From Saccharofermentans sp. (GTDB taxonomy: Bacteria; Bacillota; Clostridia; Saccharofermentanales; Saccharofermentanaceae), in the NCBI GenBank assembly GCA_024403795.1, contig JAKSRD010000009.1, forward strand, positions 1-57,712: a stretch of DNA of 57,712 bases, read 5' to 3'. The notes beneath the pieces were generated by a model. It was given only the letters and a program-made list of their open reading frames with translations. It was not told where the DNA came from and searched no databases. The number at the start of each line of letters is the position of its first letter. Positions within the stretch are counted from its first letter, which is position 1. Made by a program: the position numbers and the translations under genes. Positions 51,781 through 57,712 of the stretch are shown here, piece after piece.

Positions 51781-53352
51781 ATGCACACAGGAAAACAGAG
51801 AATCGCATCACTTATGCTTGCCGCATCGCTCGTATCTCCGGCCGTTTGCGCCTGCAGTAACACTTCCGTTCAGAGTACGGAGTCGAGCATCGCTTCGACT
51901 GAGGATACTGCTGTGCTGATTCAGGTTACGGAGAACACGACAGCAAGCACCGCGGCGCCGTCAGAGACTTCAGCATCCGATGCGATCGCCGGGACATATG
52001 AGACAGCTTCCGATACAACAGTAGTTGATACTGATTTTGTGAGAACGGCCGATTATGTTACGGCTGATATGATGAAGCCCGAATACTGGATAAGAGAAGA
52101 GGATAACAGGATCCTCATGAATGACGAGCAGATCAAGGCATTCAACCATGAGAACCGTGTTCATGTAAAAGCGAATGATGACTATGAGATGCCTTTTTTC
52201 GATGAGTTCGGAGACACTTTTGACGGTGAGCTCATGAGGATATTCCTCCGTTCCAACGCCGGTTCGGTGCCGGAGGATCCGGGCGACTACTATCTCAACG
52301 GTGCCAAGACGACCCGGAAATACTGGGACAACCTGGTTGAATTGTCCAATATCGACGGAGTTCCTGACGAGATCAAAGTCAGGTACGGCTTCACCGTTAA
52401 GAGAATGACTCTCAGGATGTTCCCGACGGAAGACCGTGTATTCAGCGACCCTTACGACCGATTATTCGACAGCCTCCTTTATTCAGAGTGCATGCCCTAC
52501 ATGCCCGTTTATGTGCTTCACGAGAGTTCGGACGGGGAGTATCTTTATGTTGTTTTCGACAGCTTTGCTGCATGGGTGCGTAAAGATGCCGTTGCTTTGT
52601 GCAAAGACAAGGAAGACTGGCTTGCAAGACAGAATCCCGGCAATTGGCTTACAGTCACGGCAAGAGAGATAAGGCTCGGCAACGATCCGTATTCTGACAA
52701 TACAAGCAATCTGGTGCTTCCCATGGGAACGAAGATGGAACTTGTCCCTGCCGGCGAAGCTCCGTTTACGGTCAGCGAGCGTACGACCTTCGGCGACTAT
52801 GTTGTCAAAGTCCCCACAAGAGGCTCCGACGGATACATTGTCGATGAATATGTCCTGATTCCCATATCGGACGACGTGACTGTCGGATATCTTCCTTATA
52901 CTTCCGCAAATGTCGTAAGACAGGCATTCAAGCTTCAGGGCGACAGATACGGCTGGGGCGGTGACCTTCAGGCAAACGATTGCACGGGCATAGTCAGAGA
53001 GATCTACCGCTGCTTCGGCATCCTTATGCCGCGCGTCGGCCAGTCAGACGTAAAGGGCGTCTATAAGGTCGATATGAGCGATATGGATGACGAATCGAAA
53101 AAAGACATCATCGGCGAATTGTCACCCGGAAGCCTTGTATCCTTCCCCGGCCACATGACCATCTATCTTGGCACCGTGGACGGCATTCCGTTTGTCATCA
53201 GTTCAGTCGGAACCTTTATGCCTCCGGAAGACTTCAGCACGGAAGTCCTTCATCCGAGGAGCGTTGTCATCAGCAGCCTGTACGTCAGGACCAGGAGCTA
53301 TACCACTTGGCTCAGCCTCGCGAAAACAGCTCTGACGGTCAAGCCCGGGTGA
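51781..53352 (+). CDS. NlpC/P60 cell-wall peptidase lipoprotein with SH3 domains
   Basis: This 523-residue protein has a signal with Cys at the cleavage region (AVCAC) and a Ser/Thr spacer. One or two SH3b-like domains follow (about 200-375, with RMTLRMFPTEDRVF and LTVTAREIRLGNDPYS). The C-terminal C40 domain has RYGWGGDLQANDCTGIVREIYRCFG (catalytic Cys in DCTG) and FPGHMTIYLG with the catalytic His. It should cut peptide stems of peptidoglycan at the cell surface. AGGAG lies about 8 bases before the ATG, and a TATAAT is at 51742-51747. Confidence 0.88.
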   Translation: MHTGKQRIASLMLAASLVSPAVCACSNTSVQSTESSIASTEDTAVLIQVTENTTASTAAPSETSASDAIAGTYETASDTTVVDTDFVRTADYVTADMMKPEYWIREEDNRILMNDEQIKAFNHENRVHVKANDDYEMPFFDEFGDTFDGELMRIFLRSNAGSVPEDPGDYYLNGAKTTRKYWDNLVELSNIDGVPDEIKVRYGFTVKRMTLRMFPTEDRVFSDPYDRLFDSLLYSECMPYMPVYVLHESSDGEYLYVVFDSFAAWVRKDAVALCKDKEDWLARQNPGNWLTVTAREIRLGNDPYSDNTSNLVLPMGTKMELVPAGEAPFTVSERTTFGDYVVKVPTRGSDGYIVDEYVLIPISDDVTVGYLPYTSANVVRQAFKLQGDRYGWGGDLQANDCTGIVREIYRCFGILMPRVGQSDVKGVYKVDMSDMDDESKKDIIGELSPGSLVSFPGHMTIYLGTVDGIPFVISSVGTFMPPEDFSTEVLHPRSVVISSLYVRTRSYTTWLSLAKTALTVKPG

Positions 53353-53527
53353 GCTTCTAACCCTTACACGCCTCATCAACCGCCAACCCCCAACCGCCGG
53401 TCTATATCAGTCCCATTAATCGAATAACACCTTGATCTGATTCCGCTATAATTGCAAAGTAACGAAGTTTGGGTGAGTTGGCGTCGTGCTCGTCCGGACC
53501 GGAAAGCTTATTTTACGGAGGTAGATC

Positions 53528-54040
53528 ATGTCTATTTACAACAGTACCATTTCCGGATTTATCAGCAATAATGCTGTTATTCCAGACACAACCGATGCAG
53601 ATTCCACCTTGATCATCATGATCGCATTTCTGGTAATGATGTTTGCGATGGTGATCATGATCACCGGAGCGACGATCGTGCGCTACAAGAAGTATAAGCA
53701 TCACATCTCCAAGAAGGAGAAGAAGCAGAAAGAAGTTGCCGGAAGGCGCAGGATCAGGTTATCCGACAAGTATGAAGTTCTTGAGCGTGACAATTATACC
53801 TGTCAGATCTGCGGCATATCCAGAGATTATCTGAACAGCTTGAGTAACGGATTAGGTGACTATCTCCTGTTGGAGGTAGATCACATTCAGTCGGTATCCC
53901 GTGGCGGTCGAGGCGACGATATCGATAATCTTCAGTGCCTTTGCTGGCGTTGTAACCGCAAGAAGGGCGGCAGGCTGACCAACGAAGAAGTAAAGGACAG
54001 GATCGATTACGGAATGAATTTCCTGGACATCGGATTCTGA
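53528..54040 (+). CDS. Membrane-anchored HNH endonuclease
   Basis: This 170-residue protein has a short N-terminal segment, one transmembrane helix (residues 26-50) and a basic linker. The HNH domain has YTCQICG, then VDHIQSVSRGGRGDDIDNLQCLCWRCNRKKGG: a zinc-binding pair of CxxC motifs around the DH...N core. The nuclease should be active and held at the inner membrane surface. ACGGAGGT lies before the ATG, and TATAAT at 53447-53452 may be its -10. No competence or defence genes are adjacent. Confidence 0.82.
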   Translation: MSIYNSTISGFISNNAVIPDTTDADSTLIIMIAFLVMMFAMVIMITGATIVRYKKYKHHISKKEKKQKEVAGRRRIRLSDKYEVLERDNYTCQICGISRDYLNSLSNGLGDYLLLEVDHIQSVSRGGRGDDIDNLQCLCWRCNRKKGGRLTNEEVKDRIDYGMNFLDIGF

Positions 54041-54130
54041 TCCTGAGGGCCGCTTGCAAACAGCAGTCGGTACAGGCAACTGCCCGCACGATCCGCACAA
54101 TCAATGTGAAGCACGCCTCAGAAGAGGTTC

Positions 54131-54400
54131 TTAATCCTTTTCACGCAGTGTAAAGCCGCACTCCTCAGAAGCATCGCGGAAGCATACAAGGATGGCTTCT
54201 CCGTATTCGCCGAGAGCTTCTTCGAGAAGTGATGTATTTACGAAGATGATCATGTTATCTTCAGTCAAGTCTGTGAGGCAATCGTAGAGTGCATCAAGAT
54301 TGTTGCCGAACCATTCCGGGAATGACAGCTCTTCGGAGATGGCTTTGTAAGCAGTCTCTCTGTCGGTCATATCTTTTCCGTCAAGCAGATAAACTCTCAT
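54131..54400 (-). CDS. Barstar-family ribonuclease inhibitor
   Basis: This 89-residue protein, MRVYLLDGKDMTDRETAYKA..., has FPEWFGNNLDALYDCLTDL, the barstar signature that blocks the barnase active site. GGGGAGG sits at the end of the preceding barnase gene, 2 bp upstream, so the pair is translationally coupled. It should stay in the cytosol and protect the cell from premature RNase activity. Confidence 0.9.
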   Translation of the reverse strand: MRVYLLDGKDMTDRETAYKAISEELSFPEWFGNNLDALYDCLTDLTEDNMIIFVNTSLLEEALGEYGEAILVCFRDASEECGFTLREKD

Positions 54401-54402
54401 AA

Positions 54403-55023
54403 TTATTCCTCCCCGTAGAGCAAAGTGAATGACTCGTAGTGATCTTCGGTGTAGTAGACCAAGCCGTCATTTGAGAAGACGATGCGTTTTGCACCGCGGC
54501 TCTTGGCGCCCTTGGTATCGATATCACATTCGTAATATTTGCGTCCGTCTTTCTTGGGAAGGAGTCCCTCTCTGTTGCCGAAGACATCGCCGCCGATACT
54601 GCAGCCGGGGAAGAAACCTTCCAGAGATCCGCCTTCCCAGCCCTTCTTCTGTGCTTCTTTCTTTGTTACGAAGTTTGAAGGCAGATGACCGTAAAGATGA
54701 ATGTAAAGAGCAACGTCATCTTTAGAGGTATATTCGCCGTTCTCATCCAGAGTCGCTTCGGAAGAGGAAGAAGTCTCAGCCTTTGTTGTCTCGCTCTGAG
54801 GAGCGTTCGTCTCATTGTCTTCTGAAGATCCCGGAGTCTGTTCGTCTGCCGTAGTTTCCGTGATGGCTACGGTGATATCGACTTCATCATTTGTGGTTTG
54901 AGTTACTGTTGTGATCGGTGCATCCGTCTCAAGTTCGATATTGATGTTGCACGCCACAGCGAGCATTGAGATCATCGCAGCCAGACAGATGACCAACGAT
55001 AATATGGATAATCTTTTTCTCAT
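54403..55023 (-). CDS. Barnase-family ribonuclease, lipoprotein form
   Basis: This 206-residue protein has a lipoprotein signal ending LAVAC (Cys 25) and a Thr/Glu/Ser spacer of about 75 residues. The barnase domain reads YTSKDDVALYIHLYGHLPSNFVTKKEAQKKGW...CSIGGDVFGNREGLLP. Catalytic equivalents are visible: Glu in YYECDID, two Arg in the RGAKR loop, and His in TEDHYESF. Barnase itself is secreted without a lipid anchor. Here it would sit on the outer face of the membrane, for RNA scavenging or contact-dependent toxicity. GAGGGG lies before the ATG. Confidence 0.9.
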   Translation of the reverse strand: MRKRLSILSLVICLAAMISMLAVACNINIELETDAPITTVTQTTNDEVDITVAITETTADEQTPGSSEDNETNAPQSETTKAETSSSSEATLDENGEYTSKDDVALYIHLYGHLPSNFVTKKEAQKKGWEGGSLEGFFPGCSIGGDVFGNREGLLPKKDGRKYYECDIDTKGAKSRGAKRIVFSNDGLVYYTEDHYESFTLLYGEE

Positions 55024-55280
55024 AGTAAGTTTCCCCTCTGAAGCGATAAGGACCGCTTATTGATACGGATATTGTCGCACAAAGGGAAAGGATTTGGTAT
55101 GCAGGAGGAGAATTCATGCGGTATCAGTTGTTTTCGAGCGTGCCACACAACTCATAAAAATGAGGCATCTGGTGGTTGCGTCCACGCGCAAGTGAACATT
55201 TCTCGCGGAAAATGCTTAATAAGTGGTATACTTACCAAGTGCTTTGATAAACAAACTTTTTGGACAGGGGGGATATTCCA

Positions 55281-56768
55281 ATGAAGAAAGTTGTAATCGT
55301 TGGCGGCGGAATCTCCGGAATGGCAGCAGGTATCTGTCTTCAGAATTCCGGCTTTGAGACCGAGATCTACGAGAAGAATCCCGTTGCGGGAGGCGAGCTG
55401 ACCGGATGGAAACGTGACGGAGTCTATATCGATAACTGTATCGATTGGCTCATGTGCAGCAAAGAAGGCAGCACCATGCACGATCTGTGGTGCGAGATTG
55501 GAATGCTGACGGATGATCTCAAGATGAAGGAGAAGAATAAGTTCTTTACATACAAGGGTCACGGCGGAGAGATAACTTTCTGGAGAGACAAGGAGAGAAC
55601 GAAGAAAGAGATGCTCGCGTTATCTCCTGAAGATAAGGATGTTATCGAGAAGTTTTTTGAGAATGTTATAAGAGCGGAGAGCATGATCGTTCCGACTGAT
55701 AAGCCGATGGACAAGATGGGTCCCAGAGACTTCATGAAGCTCGGCGACTTCGCAAAGAACGTTCCGGCAGCACAGAAGGCATACAAGGGCGTAAGTGTTA
55801 AGGATCTGTCCGACAGCTTCAAGAGCCCCGTTCTTCAGAGTGCGGTAAAGCTTATGCACCCTGAGAATACACAGGCATATTCGTTCATCATGTCATATGC
55901 AACGATTACTTCCGGCAGCGGTGACATTCCGGAAGGCGGATCACTCGCGGCAGCCACGAGAATTGCGAACAGATATAAGGAAGCAGGCGGAAAGCTCCAT
56001 CTCAATTCACCCGTTAAGAACGTAAAGATCGACGGCAAGCTTGCAAGCGGGATCGTTCTTGAAGACGGTACCGAAGTTAAGGCTGATTATGTTATCTGCG
56101 CGACAGATGCGAACCACACTTTCACGCATCTTCTTCCTGCAAGTTACATGCCGAAGAAGCTCAAGAAGTGCTTCGATACAAAGGAACATTTCTCGACATT
56201 CAGTAAGTTCCACGCAGCTTTCCTGGTTGACGGCAAGACGAGTATTCCTGCCGACACTTCTTTCTGGGAGAGCAAAGGCATCAAGGTATGGGACAGAGAG
56301 ATCAAGGATGTCGGCGTAATCTGCTACGACTACGATGAGACGATCACACCTGAAGGCAAGACGGTTCTTCAGATGAAGTTCATGCAGTACAACGACGAAG
56401 TCGATAAGTGGTTCGAGCTTGCCAAAGATCGCGAGAAGTACGAAGCCAAGAAGAAAGAACTCGCCAATGCCATGATTGCCCTCATCGAGGAGCAGTATCC
56501 TGAGACGGCAGGCAAGATCACGGTTCTTGATACATGGACACCTGTTACATATGCAAGACTTTGCAACGCATACAGAGGTGCTTACATGGCTTTCGTTGCC
56601 GACAAGGACACGAAGACCGTAACCACACCGGGCGTTATCAAGCAGTTGAAGAATGTCTTCCTTGCAGGTCAGTGGCTCATGGGTTCGGGCGGACTTCCGC
56701 CGGCAACCGCACAGGGCAAATTCGCCGCATGGAGAATCTGCAAAAAAGAAGGCGTCGAGTGCAAGTAA
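55281..56768 (+). CDS. FAD-dependent oxidoreductase, CrtI/phytoene-desaturase-like
   Basis: This protein of about 495 residues starts at the ATG at 55281 with GGGGGG 9 bases upstream; a TTG at 55260 precedes that site. The N-terminus is the dinucleotide motif VVIVGGGISGMAAGICL, followed by YEKNPVAGGELTGW, and the C-terminus has FLAGQWLMGSGGLPPATAQGK. This is the carotenoid desaturase/retinol-saturase superfamily. No carotenoid genes are present, and in anaerobes such proteins act on unidentified substrates. Followed by a strong terminator. Confidence 0.85.
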   Translation: MKKVVIVGGGISGMAAGICLQNSGFETEIYEKNPVAGGELTGWKRDGVYIDNCIDWLMCSKEGSTMHDLWCEIGMLTDDLKMKEKNKFFTYKGHGGEITFWRDKERTKKEMLALSPEDKDVIEKFFENVIRAESMIVPTDKPMDKMGPRDFMKLGDFAKNVPAAQKAYKGVSVKDLSDSFKSPVLQSAVKLMHPENTQAYSFIMSYATITSGSGDIPEGGSLAAATRIANRYKEAGGKLHLNSPVKNVKIDGKLASGIVLEDGTEVKADYVICATDANHTFTHLLPASYMPKKLKKCFDTKEHFSTFSKFHAAFLVDGKTSIPADTSFWESKGIKVWDREIKDVGVICYDYDETITPEGKTVLQMKFMQYNDEVDKWFELAKDREKYEAKKKELANAMIALIEEQYPETAGKITVLDTWTPVTYARLCNAYRGAYMAFVADKDTKTVTTPGVIKQLKNVFLAGQWLMGSGGLPPATAQGKFAAWRICKKEGVECK

Positions 56769-56797
56769 GAAGCACATATTGATAGACGGAATTTACG

Positions 56798-56827
56798 AAG
56801 CAGCACATCAGTGCTGCTTTGTTTTTC
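56798..56827 (+). terminator. Terminator after the CrtI-like gene
   Basis: AAGCAGCAC (56798-56806) and GTGCTGCTT (56811-56819), then TGTTTTT. Confidence 0.88.
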
Positions 56828-56991
56828 TGTCCGTAAATTGCCTGAAAACTCTCGAAAACGTCGGGAGAACCACAAGGATTCCTTCTCCTTCTCCTTCGGG
56901 AAGTCCGATTAATGGTACCTGTCACCACCTGAGAAAGGACATTATCGATAGAAGCCTCCGTGAGCTTCTTCACTATGATAACAAAACTCCT

Positions 56992-57138
56992 TTACTCTGT
57001 AATTAAGACATTTACATCCACCTTCTTGACCCTTCTAGAAGCCACATAAGCAGCCACAAAAGAGATCACCATAACAAACACAAGTGGAATAAGGTACATA
57101 GATGGATAGAAGTCTATCTTCATCTGTGTAGCTACCGT
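56992..57138 (-). pseudogene. C-terminal remnant of an FtsX-type ABC permease
   Basis: Reading the minus strand in frame gives 48 codons that end properly at TAA. They include QMKIDFYPSMYLIPLVFVM, a last transmembrane helix, then VASRRVKKVDVNVLITE. That is the usual end of MacB/FtsX-like permeases. Stops TAA appear in frame just upstream of 57138 and no start codon context exists, so only the tail survives. The rest of 56829-57170 shows nothing else. It marks a decayed or recombined junction. Confidence 0.6.
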
Positions 57139-57170
57139 AAATTAGTCTTATCGCACCTACAAACTGGGAC

Positions 57171-57584
57171 TTATCTGTGTTTATACATCACGATTTCTGG
57201 GTCAGCACCATTACACCCATACTCACACACAAGAATAAAATCTTCATTTGCAACAACACCATAGCAACGCTCTGAGTTTGTTCTTTCAATCTGATTACCC
57301 AGATATACATCTTTATCATTCAGGAACTTTACTGCCGTTCCGTTTGACAATGGGTATTCCAAATTCACATAGGCTCCATTCAGCAAAAACAGTTCGCTTA
57401 TTGTCAGTTCTTCAACGCATAGGGCATTTATCTCGTCAATCAGGCTATTTTTCAGCGCAGCGAAGTTCTTGTTTCTTTCTGCAATACAGCTTCCTCCAAA
57501 TGGATGACCATTACACTTTTCGCACCCACCGCACTGCGCTGCTTTGCTGCAATCTTTGCAGCAATCCATACCACAATATGTCAT
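57171..57584 (-). CDS. Cys-rich DUF3795-like protein
   Basis: This 137-residue protein has an N-terminal Cys cluster (MTYCGMDCCKDCSKAAQCGGCEKC) that could bind zinc, then a mixed alpha/beta domain. The pattern recalls DUF3795 proteins. GGAGGAAA lies before the ATG. Base composition is more AT-rich than the rest of the window, and the gene follows an FtsX remnant, so acquisition by transfer is plausible. Function unknown. Confidence 0.72.
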   Translation of the reverse strand: MTYCGMDCCKDCSKAAQCGGCEKCNGHPFGGSCIAERNKNFAALKNSLIDEINALCVEELTISELFLLNGAYVNLEYPLSNGTAVKFLNDKDVYLGNQIERTNSERCYGVVANEDFILVCEYGCNGADPEIVMYKHR

Positions 57585-57666
57585 GCGATTTCCTCCACAA
57601 ATTCATATTTGTCTAACTACATTAAACTCTTCATTACCGAAGTTGGATAGTACGAAATTTCAATTT

Positions 57667-57712
57667 TCATGTTATTAGTTCTTTAATTTCTTTTACATAT
57701 TCATCAGGCCTA
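57667..57712 (-). CDS. 3' end of a gene cut by the window edge
   Basis: The minus strand from the window edge reads ...RPDEYVKEIKELIT and a TGA at 57667-57669. This looks like the last 14 residues of a coding region continuing beyond the window. The identity cannot be judged. Confidence 0.35.
   Translation of the reverse strand, partial: RPDEYVKEIKELIT

Noticed and set aside
55030..55090. ECF-like promoter before the barnase gene
   Set aside because: It contains ATCCTTTCCC but lacks both TGTAACC and GTGTAT at the required spacing.
57085..57180. Alternative minus-strand reading that gives an apparent IRLIYGSYTDEDR protein segment
   Set aside because: It is a frame running out of the end of the Cys-rich gene with no start or stop support. 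The permease-tail frame ends properly and has family character.

Overview
The window reads like a chromosome segment of an anaerobic, low-to-moderate GC Bacillota, most likely a clostridial gut or rumen bacterium. Supporting signs are AGGAGG-type ribosome binding sites, a group A [FeFe] hydrogenase, an iron-dependent alcohol dehydrogenase, an Lsa-like ABC-F protein, a GH94 phosphorylase, and many lipoproteins with Thr/Glu-rich spacers. No rRNA, tRNA, phage, insertion sequence or CRISPR array was recognised. The assignment rests on protein families alone.

Layout. 1-12 kb: PutP symporter, SDR and Fe-alcohol dehydrogenase, membrane proteins, CorA, a methyltransferase, a zinc-ribbon protein and a GT-C-like membrane protein. 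12-18 kb: an ABC-F ribosome-protection gene with a promoter, a 6-codon leader ORF and an attenuator hairpin; an EAL-type c-di-GMP protein; a PD-(D/E)XK-like protein. 18-24.6 kb: about 6.1 kb (GH94 phosphorylase, small zinc-ribbon protein, sugar-binding-domain/GGDEF fusion) bounded by inverted copies of a ~207-bp repeat. 24.6-31.3 kb: small regulators, lipoproteins, a paired set of HTH paralogues with a shared palindromic operator, and a serine/threonine kinase. 31.5-37.3 kb: an orphan ChvE-like sugar-binding lipoprotein, a small Cys-containing peptide and a SPASM radical SAM enzyme in one apparent operon, surrounded by three paralogous two-TM coiled-coil proteins. 37.4-41 kb: a two-gene [FeFe] hydrogenase operon whose partner is a NuoF-cluster/GltD fusion. 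41-48 kb: an ECF sigma/anti-sigma operon plus two lipoprotein genes preceded by the same promoter motif with identical spacing. 48-51.5 kb: a heterodimeric ABC exporter. 51.8-57.7 kb: an NlpC/P60 lipoprotein, a membrane-anchored HNH protein, a lipoprotein barnase with barstar, a CrtI-like oxidoreductase, and an AT-richer right end with a decayed FtsX-type permease tail.

The best candidates for something undescribed are: the sugar-binding lipoprotein/peptide/radical SAM operon; the ECF regulon, in which a lipoprotein copy of the anti-sigma factor's own outer domain is controlled by the sigma factor; the repeat-bounded 6-kb segment; and the 144-bp intergenic repeat family. All functional statements come from reading motifs by eye, and no database search was run.
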